The translations under genes and the position numbers were made by a program. Below, piece by piece: positions 1 through 7,483 of a stretch of DNA of 34,374 bases (position 1 is its first letter; every line of letters starts with the position of its first letter). The stretch spans positions 1-34,374 of the forward strand of contig JAIPJO010000003.1 of NCBI GenBank assembly GCA_021734135.1. Reading direction: 5' to 3'. This DNA comes from Patescibacteria group bacterium. GTDB taxonomy: Bacteria > Patescibacteriota > Patescibacteriia > Patescibacteriales > UBA12465. The notes under the pieces were generated by a model that was given only the letters and a program-made list of their open reading frames with translations, was not told the origin of the DNA and made no database searches.

Positions 1-332
1 GGCACACTAACAAAACTACCAGCACTAATTACCACCTTAGGCCTTATTAATGCGAGATAAATAAAAGATTGAATAAAACCAGCTAATATATTAAAAATAT
101 CTAAAAAGTTTTTAACAGAAAAATATCTACGAAACTTACCACTTAAAATAGGATAATATTTAATACTTTCCTTTTTTACCATCTCTTTTTCAATACCATG
201 AGTACTGCCGAACCAAAGCATATTCCAATCAGGATGTTTTGTTTTCAGATCTTTAATCACAGCTAAAAGAGGTGTTACTGAACCACCGGTTCCCCCTCCA
301 GAAAAAACAATTGTTTTAGGCTTAGTTTTCAT
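1..332 (-). CDS. murG: MurG, UDP-GlcNAc:lipid I N-acetylglucosaminyltransferase (partial)
   Basis: This reading frame is absent from the ORF track because its 3' end runs off the left edge. Translating back from the ATG at 330-332 gives about 110 residues starting MKTKPKTIVFSGGGTGGSVTP. The glycine-rich GGGTGG..TP loop at residues 12-21 is the N-terminal signature of MurG, and the following DLKTKHPDWNMLWFGSTHGIEKEMV and VVISAGSFVSVP stretches also fit the family. MurG adds GlcNAc to lipid I on the cytoplasmic face of the membrane to make lipid II. It lies 24 bases downstream of ftsW, as in a dcw-type cluster, and is probably co-transcribed with it. The C-terminal UDP-GlcNAc-binding half is not visible. 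Confidence 0.93.
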   Translation of the reverse strand, partial: MKTKPKTIVFSGGGTGGSVTPLLAVIKDLKTKHPDWNMLWFGSTHGIEKEMVKKESIKYYPILSGKFRRYFSVKNFLDIFNILAGFIQSFIYLALIRPKVVISAGSFVSV

Positions 333-356
333 ATATAAATTAATTTAAAAACATAT

Positions 357-1499
357 TTAATCTTCAACTGTATATCTACTAATATTAACTAATATACCCA
401 TAGCAATCAAGCCGGCAAGCATTGCTGAACCACCAGCAGAAATAAATGGAAGTGGCACTCCTGTCATAGGTATTAAATTAAGCATTCCACCAATATTTAA
501 GAAAGCTTGAAAAAATATCCAAGAAACTATACCTACAGCTAAAAGTCTTCCAAACATATCTTTAGCTTTTAAGGCTATGAGCCAACCACGATAGAAAATA
601 TAAGTATATAATAATATTAAGGTACTAGAAAAAATAAAACCTATTTCTTCTGATATAATTGGAAAAATAGCATCTCCACTAACTTCTGGTAAATAAGAAT
701 ATTTCTGTCTACTCTCCCCTAAACCCTTACCCCAAAGTCCACCTGAACCAACAGCTATAAGCGACTGATTTATTTGATAACACTTTTCTTGAGTATCAAA
801 AGAAGGATCTTTTAAACAAGCAAAACGATCTTGTTGATAATCAGTATAAGTAACCATTAAATATACCCCTATAATAGCAATTAAAAATAAAGCTATAATA
901 TGTTTTTTATTGCCTCCCCCAACAAAATAAACAAGTATAGAACTAAGAGCAATAATAGACCAAGTACCTAAATCTGGCTGAAGAAACATTAGAATGCTAA
1001 TAAGGGCAAAAATAATTAAAAAAGGCATTAAACCTTGAGACATTGTCTTTATATCTTTATATCTTATCTGCAACCAAGCAGCTAAATATATTAAAAAGGA
1101 AATCTTTACAAACTCAGCTGGTTGTAAAGATTGTCCAAATACCAAAATCCAACTTCTAGCACTGCCATGACCAGCAGATAGACCAGGAATAAAAACTAAA
1201 ACTAACAAAAGTATAGAGATTAATAAAAAATAAATAGCATTTCTTTTCCATTTTTGGTAATTTGTTTTACTAACAATATAAAAAAAGACTACTCCAATAC
1301 TTGTAGCTATAATTTGCCCTTGAATATATGCATAAGTATTTTGAAATTTAGTATAAGCCAAATAAGCTGAAGTTGAAGCTAGCATAACTAAACCAAAAAT
1401 GATTAAAATAAACAGGGCATAAATTAATTTTTTATCTGGCTCATGCTCATCTCTATCTTTTTTATTAAATTTTTTATAAGCCCTTTTTATTAACATCAT
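357..1499 (-). CDS. ftsW: FtsW/RodA-family lipid II polymerase, likely FtsW
   Basis: A 380-residue polytopic membrane protein of the SEDS family, which polymerises lipid II into glycan strands outside the membrane. Visible signatures are ARSW near 114-117, QPAEF.K at 126-132, QPDLGT at 174-179, LPEVSGDAIF around 270-279 with Asp276 at the position of the essential SEDS aspartate, and PLPFISAGGSAM at 349-360. About ten hydrophobic segments can be seen. The position between mraY and murG favours FtsW over RodA. A large extracytoplasmic loop near residue 228 holds two cysteines twelve residues apart, which I do not recall as typical. The N-terminus is cytoplasmic and highly charged. The start MM gives two adjacent candidate ATGs. 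Confidence 0.93.
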   Translation of the reverse strand: MMLIKRAYKKFNKKDRDEHEPDKKLIYALFILIIFGLVMLASTSAYLAYTKFQNTYAYIQGQIIATSIGVVFFYIVSKTNYQKWKRNAIYFLLISILLLVLVFIPGLSAGHGSARSWILVFGQSLQPAEFVKISFLIYLAAWLQIRYKDIKTMSQGLMPFLIIFALISILMFLQPDLGTWSIIALSSILVYFVGGGNKKHIIALFLIAIIGVYLMVTYTDYQQDRFACLKDPSFDTQEKCYQINQSLIAVGSGGLWGKGLGESRQKYSYLPEVSGDAIFPIISEEIGFIFSSTLILLYTYIFYRGWLIALKAKDMFGRLLAVGIVSWIFFQAFLNIGGMLNLIPMTGVPLPFISAGGSAMLAGLIAMGILVNISRYTVED

Positions 1500-1509
1500 A
1501 TTATAAGCT

Positions 1510-2559
1510 TTAAAGTCCTCTGTCTAATAAAAATAAAATAATACCAATAGCTGCTGTAATAGCTGATATAACCCAAAAACGCATAACAATTTTAGACTCT
1601 GACCAACCTATAGCCTGAAAATGATGATGAATTGGAGTAGAGTGAAATAATTTTCTTTTTTTTATCTTCTTATGAAATACTTGCAAAAGTACTGATAAAG
1701 ATTCAAAAACAAAGAGTAAACCAATAATAGGAAGTAAAATAACATAATTGGTTAACATAGCAATTATAGCTAAAGTAACTCCTAAACTCATAGCACCAGT
1801 ATCACCTAAATAAAAACGAGCAGGGGGAATATTAAACCATAAAAAAGCTAAAAGTCCACCAGTAATTACTCCACAAAAAGCAGCTAAATCATATCTACCT
1901 AAAGCAAAAGCGATAACACCAAAAGCTACATAAGAAGTAATTAAAGTGCCTCCAGCTAAACCATCCAAACCATCACTTTCGTTAACTGAAAAAGAAGTAC
2001 TAATAATTACTAAAATAAAAATAGGTATATACCACCAACCTATTTCAAAATTGCCAAAAAAAGGCACATGAAGCACTGTCCAATCTAATTTAAAATAAAA
2101 CCATAAAGCACCAACTAAAGCAATCACAGTATATATAAATAAACGATGCCCTACAGTAAGTCCACCACCACCTTTTGCCCCCTTACCTCTAACATCTAGC
2201 CAATCATCAACAAGTCCTACTATAGCAGTAGCAATTAAAGCACCAAGGGGCAAAAGAGTTTCACTTCTGGAAAGAAAATTAAGTTTAGTTAAAAATTCTA
2301 AGTTTAAAAAATCCCCCAAGAAACTAAAAAGTATAATTAGAATAAGAAGTGTTAACCAAATTAAAATTCCTCCCATAGTAGGTGTTCCGGCCTTATGGGC
2401 ATGAAGTTTTGAAAATACAGGTGTTTTACCACTATTTCTAATATTTTTACCCAATTTATATTTATATAAATAATGGGTTAAAAGTGGTGTCCATAAAATA
2501 GCAAAAACAAAAGCTAAAGTAGATAAACTAAGAATTTTGGCAATTTGAAATTCTGGCAT
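1510..2559 (-). CDS. mraY: MraY, phospho-N-acetylmuramoyl-pentapeptide transferase
   Basis: A 349-residue polytopic enzyme that transfers phospho-MurNAc-pentapeptide from UDP to undecaprenyl phosphate, making lipid I. The catalytic and metal-binding elements are all visible: the aspartate pair in GLVDDWLDV (Asp118/119), NESDGLDGLAGG at 193-204, FYLGDTGAMSLG with Asp253, and the cytoplasmic HHH triad at 311-313 followed by GWSESKIVMRFW. The canonical NLTDGLDG is varied to NESDGLDG, but the aspartates are kept. A glycine-rich loop (GKGAKGGGG) follows the DD motif. The gene sits 10 bases upstream of ftsW and 1 base downstream of the small membrane protein gene, so one transcript probably serves lipid I and lipid II synthesis and polymerisation. 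Confidence 0.96.
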   Translation of the reverse strand: MPEFQIAKILSLSTLAFVFAILWTPLLTHYLYKYKLGKNIRNSGKTPVFSKLHAHKAGTPTMGGILIWLTLLILIILFSFLGDFLNLEFLTKLNFLSRSETLLPLGALIATAIVGLVDDWLDVRGKGAKGGGGLTVGHRLFIYTVIALVGALWFYFKLDWTVLHVPFFGNFEIGWWYIPIFILVIISTSFSVNESDGLDGLAGGTLITSYVAFGVIAFALGRYDLAAFCGVITGGLLAFLWFNIPPARFYLGDTGAMSLGVTLAIIAMLTNYVILLPIIGLLFVFESLSVLLQVFHKKIKKRKLFHSTPIHHHFQAIGWSESKIVMRFWVISAITAAIGIILFLLDRGL

Positions 2560-2560
2560 A

Positions 2561-2956
2561 TTAGAAAAAATTAACTAAATAAAGACTCAAAAGACTAAAA
2601 AAAGCAATTATATTAACAGCTAAAGAGCTTATTGGTAGCAAATGACTTAAAAAGTGAAAATGTTTTTTTCTAAAAAAACTAATAGTAAGCAGAGTATTAA
2701 AAATAAAAACAGCTAAAGCAATAAATCCTAAAATAAAGATTTCATAAGGATGACCAACTTTATCAATACCAAAAACTACATTATAGTGTAAAACCATTAA
2801 ATCTGAACTAATATTTTTATATAAATACCAAGCAAAAACAAATATTAAAATTAAGAATAACAAATTAATTATAGTATAAATACGCAAATGTTTATCATTA
2901 AAAATTCTTTTAAAAAACCACAAATAACGTCTTAATGCGATCAATATTTTTTGCAT
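2561..2956 (-). CDS. Small three-helix membrane protein of unknown function
   Basis: A 131-residue protein that I cannot assign to a named function. It has a basic N-terminus (RRYLWFFKRIFNDKH), then hydrophobic segments at about 25-46, 72-95 and 105-130, with a conserved-looking VLHYNVVFGID loop between the first two. From memory, similar LHYN..FGID membrane proteins occur in other candidate-phyla genomes; no search was done. The loop loosely resembles the LPLHWN motif of DUF1648 proteins, a weak comparison. It is the first gene of the mraY-ftsW-murG unit and ends one base before the mraY start. A role linked to lipid-linked peptidoglycan precursors is therefore plausible but only inferred from position. 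Confidence 0.75.
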   Translation of the reverse strand: MQKILIALRRYLWFFKRIFNDKHLRIYTIINLLFLILIFVFAWYLYKNISSDLMVLHYNVVFGIDKVGHPYEIFILGFIALAVFIFNTLLTISFFRKKHFHFLSHLLPISSLAVNIIAFFSLLSLYLVNFF

Positions 2957-3047
2957 AAGTTTAACTTAATTAAATCCCAATAAAAAAGGACTTTATTTAA
3001 TATTATCATATTTTTCCATAATGTAAAAATAATGTTATAATAATATT
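2957..3047. promoter_or_regulatory. Divergent promoter region for the mraY block and the plus-strand glycan operon
   Basis: This 91-base gap separates two divergent operons. On the plus strand TTTCCA at 3013-3018, a 17-base spacer and a perfect TATAAT at 3036-3041 form a sigma-70-type promoter whose -10 box ends only 6 bases before the ATG at 3048. Transcription would start at or next to the start codon, so the mRNA would be leaderless. On the minus strand TTTACA and TAATAT with a 16-base spacer could drive the mraY block with a leader of about 40 bases; this one is weaker. Confidence 0.55.
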
Positions 3048-4139
3048 ATGAAATTAAACTTTATTAGCAAACTAATAAATTATGGGCTCTGGCAAGGTGC
3101 TAGTAGTCTTTATATTGAATTGAGCTCTGAAGGTTTAGAAGTAGATTATCATGAAGTTAACGCAGACGACCTACTACTTCCACAAAGGGCTAGCAATAAA
3201 TTCATAACTGAGTTAAACTCACTAACTAACGCTCAAAAATTAGAATCTGGCGCTAATATTTCTTTTAAATTACAAACACCAATTAATACTCGCAATGTTT
3301 ACTTAACTAGTGTTGCTGGTGAAAATCATAAATACCTATTGCAAGTAATTGAACCAGAAAGCACAGCCTGGAAACTATCAAATTTAGGTATGGATTCAAA
3401 TATTTTAAGAAATATTAAACAACACTTAAAGACAGAAAAAACTAAAGGTCTTATTACTATTTCCTCTAAAAATAAAGATGATAAAGAAAAAACTTTATCA
3501 GCTTTTATTCATGAATTAAATAAATTAAATATAGATATATTAAGTATAGGAAAACTTGATAAAAATATTATTTATCTTGATGAAAACCAAAATTGGTTAA
3601 AAAATATTGATGAACATGATTTAATTAGTCTTTTAAATAAACACAGTGAAAATGTTGTAATTACTAATAGTGAAAATGAAAATATCATTAAAGCCTTAAT
3701 AAAATATAGTTTAAATAGTGATAAACTAATAATTTTAAGCATAAATAGCGAAAGTTCACATGATGCTTACAGTAAATTACAAGAAAAAATTAATGATAAA
3801 GGATTAAGTAAGAATATAAATTTTATATTACACCAAGAGTCTTTTAAACATCTATGCCCTCATTGTTTAGATAAAGCTGAACATAGCTCTTATGAAAAAA
3901 AATCTTTAGATGATTTATCCTCTCATTATAATTTAGGAGATATAAAAAATAATTCTTATACTAGTAGTGGTTGTGATAAATGTAATTATAAATCATATAA
4001 TGGTAATGTTTTAGCCTTTGAAGTACTATCTTTTAAATACCCCCACCTTAACACAGCCTCAATAATAGATGATGCCTATAAAAAACAAAACTTAGGTATA
4101 ATCTCTGCTAATGATTTGCTAAGAATAAGTAATATATGA
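3048..4139 (+). CDS. Degenerate PilB/GspE-type secretion ATPase homologue (predicted pseudo-ATPase)
   Basis: A 363-residue protein that follows the plan of type II secretion/type IV pilus ATPases but lacks their catalytic motifs. The N-terminal ASSLYIELSSEGLEVDY stretch matches the ASDIHIEP..DG..VR region. GLITISSKNKDDKEKTLSAF at 134-153 sits where GLVLVTGPTGSGKTTTL is expected, with every P-loop glycine gone. ENVVITNSENENII at 201-214 replaces the DPDIIMVGEIRDxET Walker B segment, and ILSINSESS replaces the LSTLHTND His box. In contrast, the zinc tetracysteine survives: CPHC at 270-273 and CDKC at 309-312, followed by YKSYNGNVLAFEVL in place of GYKGRxGIYEVL. It should fold like PilB but not hydrolyse ATP. 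Its stop overlaps the next start (ATGA). The alignment is by eye. Confidence 0.72.
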   Translation: MKLNFISKLINYGLWQGASSLYIELSSEGLEVDYHEVNADDLLLPQRASNKFITELNSLTNAQKLESGANISFKLQTPINTRNVYLTSVAGENHKYLLQVIEPESTAWKLSNLGMDSNILRNIKQHLKTEKTKGLITISSKNKDDKEKTLSAFIHELNKLNIDILSIGKLDKNIIYLDENQNWLKNIDEHDLISLLNKHSENVVITNSENENIIKALIKYSLNSDKLIILSINSESSHDAYSKLQEKINDKGLSKNINFILHQESFKHLCPHCLDKAEHSSYEKKSLDDLSSHYNLGDIKNNSYTSSGCDKCNYKSYNGNVLAFEVLSFKYPHLNTASIIDDAYKKQNLGIISANDLLRISNI

Positions 4140-4798
4140 AGATACTTTGTATAATTCCAGCCTACAATGAAGAAAAAAATATAAGTAAAACAGTATCATC
4201 TGCTAAAAAATATATTAGTGATGTTCTGGTTGTAAATGACGGCTCTAAAGATCAAACAAAAAAATTAGCCCAAGAAAATGGAGCTAAAGTAATTAGTCAT
4301 ATTATTAACCGTGGTCAAGGTGCAAGCCTTGAAACTGGTAATGAATATGCTAGAAGGCATGATTATGACGCAGTGGTTCACTTTGATGCTGATGGACAAT
4401 TTTTAGCTAAAGAAATACCTGATATTTTAAAACCAGTTATTGAAGAAGCTTACCCTCTTAGTTTTGGGTCTCGTTTTCTAAGTAAAAAATCTAATATGCC
4501 CTGGTTAAAAAAACATATAATCATGCCTCTAGCTAAAACAATTAATTATCTATTTTTAGGTATAAACACCAGCGACCCACAAAGTGGTTTTAGAGCTATG
4601 GATAAAGAAGCACTAGAAAAAATTAAAATTGAACACGATGGTATGGCTCATTGTAGCGAAATATTAGCTAAAACTCATAAATATAATTTAGTTTTTAAAG
4701 AAGTACCTATTACCGTAATATATAATGAATTTGGACAATCTCTAGGCTCAGGTTTTAAGACTATTAAAGACTTACTAATCAATAAAATAAATAAATAA
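4136..4798 (+). CDS. GT2 family glycosyltransferase, dolichyl-phosphate-mannose-synthase-like
   Basis: A 220-residue GT-A fold enzyme. IIPAYNEEKNI at 6-16, VVNDGS at 32-37, the RGQGASLETG acceptor/nucleotide loop near 59-68 and DADGQ at 84-88 (the metal-binding DxD) are classic for polyprenyl-phosphate sugar transferases of the DPM1 type, which move a sugar from a nucleotide donor to a lipid phosphate at the inner membrane face. DPQSGFRAM near 147-155 also fits. No transmembrane segments follow the catalytic domain. The DUF2304 membrane protein encoded 1 base downstream is a frequent partner of such enzymes and may anchor it. The start overlaps the preceding stop by 4 bases (ATGA), so translation is probably coupled. 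The exact donor sugar cannot be read from the sequence. Confidence 0.9.
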   Translation: MKILCIIPAYNEEKNISKTVSSAKKYISDVLVVNDGSKDQTKKLAQENGAKVISHIINRGQGASLETGNEYARRHDYDAVVHFDADGQFLAKEIPDILKPVIEEAYPLSFGSRFLSKKSNMPWLKKHIIMPLAKTINYLFLGINTSDPQSGFRAMDKEALEKIKIEHDGMAHCSEILAKTHKYNLVFKEVPITVIYNEFGQSLGSGFKTIKDLLINKINK

Positions 4799-4799
4799 T

Positions 4800-5141
4800 A
4801 TGTGGCAACAAACAATAGCTTTAATTTTAATTCTAATCTTCATTTTCAGATTAACACTGTTAAAAAAGAAAGGTAAAGTTCAAAATAATGAATATATTTT
4901 TTGGATGATATTCTGGTCCCTAGCTGCTTTAGCAATGTTATTTTTAAAACAATTAGATACCTTATTAATTGATCTTGGTTTTTCAGGTAGTGGTATTAAT
5001 TTTTTACTTTATTTAGCAATACTCTTTCTTTTCTATTTAATTTTTAGATTAAGATTAAAAATATTGAATCTAGACACAAAAATAACTAAATTATTACGAG
5101 AAATAGCCTTAAAAGATAGTGATAATAATACAGAAAAATAA
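4800..5141 (+). CDS. DUF2304 membrane protein
   Basis: A 113-residue protein with three hydrophobic segments at about 4-21, 34-50 and 65-84, then a charged, coiled-coil-like tail (RLKILNLDTKITKLLREIALKD). Size, topology and the YIFWMIFWSLAALAMLF segment match DUF2304, a family often encoded beside DPM1-like GT2 enzymes. It is thought to be a membrane partner of the polyprenyl-phosphate glycosyltransferase, but its biochemical role is not established. It sits 1 base after the GT2 gene and 2 bases before the first GT4 gene, deep in the operon. Confidence 0.82.
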   Translation: MWQQTIALILILIFIFRLTLLKKKGKVQNNEYIFWMIFWSLAALAMLFLKQLDTLLIDLGFSGSGINFLLYLAILFLFYLIFRLRLKILNLDTKITKLLREIALKDSDNNTEK

Positions 5142-5143
5142 AT

Positions 5144-6292
5144 ATGAAAATAGCTCAAATTGTCTGCTCCTTCCCTCCTTATAAAGGTGGAATAGGTAAT
5201 AGTGCTAAAGGTCTAGCAAAACTTCTCAGCCCAGAAATAGATATACATACTTTTACTACTGAGAAGCTTAAAGATGATAAAAAACATAATAAAAATAATT
5301 TACATAAAGACAAGTTTAAAGCTGAAAATACTAATGTCTTTTATTTAAAACCATTATTAAAGCTTGGCCAAGCTGCTATCTTACCAAGTCTTTTTTTTAA
5401 ATTAAAAAAATACGACGCTATTATTTTACACTACCCTTTTTTCGGTACTAATGAGATATTATATCTATATAGATTATTTAATAAAAAACAAAAACTTTAC
5501 ATCTATTATCACATGGATGTACAAGCTTTAAATCCTCTATATAAAATACTAAGCCTACCTGGACATATTTGTGGTAAAGCCCTAATAAAACAAGCTGATA
5601 AAGTTATTGTTTCTAGTCTTGATTATCTACAAAATTCACAAATTAAAAAATTATACCAAAAAGAAGTCCAAAAATATAAAGCCATTAGTTTTCATATAAA
5701 TGAAGATTATTATCACAAAGATTTCACAATAAAGGATAAAAATAATATACAACTTCTTTTTGTAGGAGGACTTGATAAAGCTCACTATTTCAAAGGTGTG
5801 GAAAATTTAATTAAAGCAACTGCTAAAATAAAACAAAAAAATTGGACTTTAAATATAGTTGGCAATGGTGAGCTATTAAATAAATACAAAAAGCTTGTTT
5901 TTAAACTTAATTTAAACAAAAATATTAATTTTTTAAATAATGTAGATGATAAAGAATTAAAAAAAATATATGAAAAAGCAGATATAATAATACTTCCCTC
6001 TTTTAATAAAAATGAAGCTTTTGGCCTTGTTTTAATTGAAGCCATGGCTAATTCTACAGCTGTAATTGCTAGCAACCTTAAAGGTGTTAGTCAGGTATTT
6101 AACGATGATTGTGGTTTAAAAGTTATTCCTGGTAGTATAATAGATTTAAAAAATAAAATAGAAAGTATAATCAATAAACCTACACTTATTCAAAACTTTA
6201 AAAAAGAAGCTTTCTATTTAGCTCAAGAAAAATATTTAGATAAACACATTAAAGAAAAATGGCTGAATATTTTAAAAACAGATGACAAATAA
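5144..6292 (+). CDS. GT4 family glycosyltransferase
   Basis: A 382-residue GT-B enzyme. The N-terminal domain begins MKIAQIVCSFPPYKGGIGNSA, with the glycine loop that contacts substrate. The C-terminal domain opens with LLFVGGLDKAHYFKGVENLIKA near 204-225, continues through LNIVGNG, and holds the EX7E motif as E291-AFGLVLI-E299 that binds the nucleotide sugar. This is the normal GT4 layout and length. It probably adds a sugar to a lipid-linked or surface glycan on the cytoplasmic side. The protein is rich in Lys, Asn and Ile, like the rest of this plus-strand operon, reflecting stronger AT bias than in the housekeeping genes. Donor and acceptor are unknown. Confidence 0.9.
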   Translation: MKIAQIVCSFPPYKGGIGNSAKGLAKLLSPEIDIHTFTTEKLKDDKKHNKNNLHKDKFKAENTNVFYLKPLLKLGQAAILPSLFFKLKKYDAIILHYPFFGTNEILYLYRLFNKKQKLYIYYHMDVQALNPLYKILSLPGHICGKALIKQADKVIVSSLDYLQNSQIKKLYQKEVQKYKAISFHINEDYYHKDFTIKDKNNIQLLFVGGLDKAHYFKGVENLIKATAKIKQKNWTLNIVGNGELLNKYKKLVFKLNLNKNINFLNNVDDKELKKIYEKADIIILPSFNKNEAFGLVLIEAMANSTAVIASNLKGVSQVFNDDCGLKVIPGSIIDLKNKIESIINKPTLIQNFKKEAFYLAQEKYLDKHIKEKWLNILKTDDK

Positions 6293-6298
6293 TTATTT

Positions 6299-7483
6299 AT
6301 GAAAATAGCCTTAATTAACAATCTCTATCACAATCAAAAAAGAGGTGGAGCAGAAATAATTATAGAAAAATTAAAACACGCCCTTGAAGAAAAAGGACAT
6401 GATTGTTTTGTTATCTCCACTGCCCCCAAAAAGATTATAGAAAATAAAATAAATAATAATCAAAGAAAAAAAGAAGAAAAAGATATATCTAAAAATAATG
6501 ATTATTTGATAAATTCAATATACTATAATCTACATAAATTCCCTTATATAATCAGATTACTATGGCACTTATATAAACAAATAGAAAATAGGTCAGTTAA
6601 TAAAATAAAGAGTGTACTTAAACATGAAAAACCAGATTTAATTATTAGTCATAATCTTACAGGTTTTAGTATTAAAATATATAAACTTATTGAAGACTTA
6701 AATATTTCTCATATCCATTATTTACACGACATACAAATGCTTCATCCCTCAGGTAGGATGATATATGAAAAAGAAAATATAATTAATTCCTTTTTTGCAC
6801 GTCTTTATCAAAAAATACAAAAAAAATATAGTCAAAAAGTTGACTTAATTGTTTCTCCCTCCAAATGGTTATTAAAAATACATCAAGATAAAGGCTTTTT
6901 TAAAAATACAAAAGTTTGGCAAAAATTTAATCCTATTGAAAACATTAACATTAAAAATATAAATAAAAACTCTAAATCTAATTTCACTTTTATATACATC
7001 GGACAAATCGACAAAGATAAAGGAGTGGAGATTATGATAAAATCATTTCTTAAAACAGCAAATAATAGTGCCAAACTAAGAATAATTGGTGATGGAAAAG
7101 ATTTAAAAACTCTAAAACAAAAATATTATAAACATAAAAATATTATATTTTTAGGTAGACTCTCATATCAAGAGTCTATGCAAAAACTAGCAGAAGCTAA
7201 TACTTTAATTTTACCTTCTTTAATATATGAAAACTCACCTACCGCCCTCTTTGATGCTCTAAAGTTAAATATAGACATTATAGCTACAAATTTAGGTGGT
7301 AACACTGAAATAATTAAAAAATATTATGGACAATTAATTAAGCCTAATAATATCAATGCTTTAAGTAATGCCATCAGTAATTCTCTCAATAGTATTAATT
7401 CTCACAAAAAACCTGTAAATCTAAGTGATTTACAGGTTGATATTTATATACAAGAACTATTAAAGCAATTACATCTTTCTTAA
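6299..7483 (+). CDS. GT4 family glycosyltransferase with EX7D variant motif
   Basis: A 394-residue GT-B protein starting MKIALINNLYHNQKRGGAEIIIEKL, the standard GT4 N-terminal loop with GGAE. The C-terminal domain has FIYIGQIDKDKGVEIMIKSF near 231-250 and RIIGDGKDL near 261-269. The EX7E signature is altered to E311-NSPTALF-D319, a conservative Glu-to-Asp change also seen in active members. A lysine/asparagine-rich insert near 42-68 (KKIIENKINNNQRKKEEKD) looks disordered. It is the last gene of the plus-strand operon, 6 bases after the previous GT4. Its 3' end overlaps the convergent SDR gene by 15 bases and contains that gene's terminator hairpin. Confidence 0.88.
   Translation: MKIALINNLYHNQKRGGAEIIIEKLKHALEEKGHDCFVISTAPKKIIENKINNNQRKKEEKDISKNNDYLINSIYYNLHKFPYIIRLLWHLYKQIENRSVNKIKSVLKHEKPDLIISHNLTGFSIKIYKLIEDLNISHIHYLHDIQMLHPSGRMIYEKENIINSFFARLYQKIQKKYSQKVDLIVSPSKWLLKIHQDKGFFKNTKVWQKFNPIENINIKNINKNSKSNFTFIYIGQIDKDKGVEIMIKSFLKTANNSAKLRIIGDGKDLKTLKQKYYKHKNIIFLGRLSYQESMQKLAEANTLILPSLIYENSPTALFDALKLNIDIIATNLGGNTEIIKKYYGQLIKPNNINALSNAISNSLNSINSHKKPVNLSDLQVDIYIQELLKQLHLS
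7406..7438 (-). terminator. Rho-independent terminator inside the convergent GT4 coding sequence
   Basis: On the minus strand AACCTGTAAAT, a 7-base loop and ATTTACAGGTT form a perfect 11-bp stem, followed directly by a run of T (plus-strand A-run 7406-7411). It lies about 30 bases past the SDR stop at 7469 and ends the protease-SDR transcript. On the plus strand no comparable T-run follows, so it should act mainly on minus-strand transcription. Confidence 0.78.

Noticed and set aside
3048-4139. Calling the degenerate PilB-like gene a pseudogene
   Set aside because: The frame is intact over 363 codons, the cysteines are retained, it has a good promoter and is translationally coupled to the next gene. 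Loss is confined to catalytic motifs.
4136-4139. Alternative genetic code (UGA as glycine), as in some candidate phyla
   Set aside because: The ATGA overlap uses TGA as stop between two clear genes, and the conserved proteins read normally with the standard code.
5785-6075. 96-aa minus-strand ORF inside the first GT4 gene
   Set aside because: Antisense shadow of a well-supported GT4 gene, with no motif, promoter or plausible start context.
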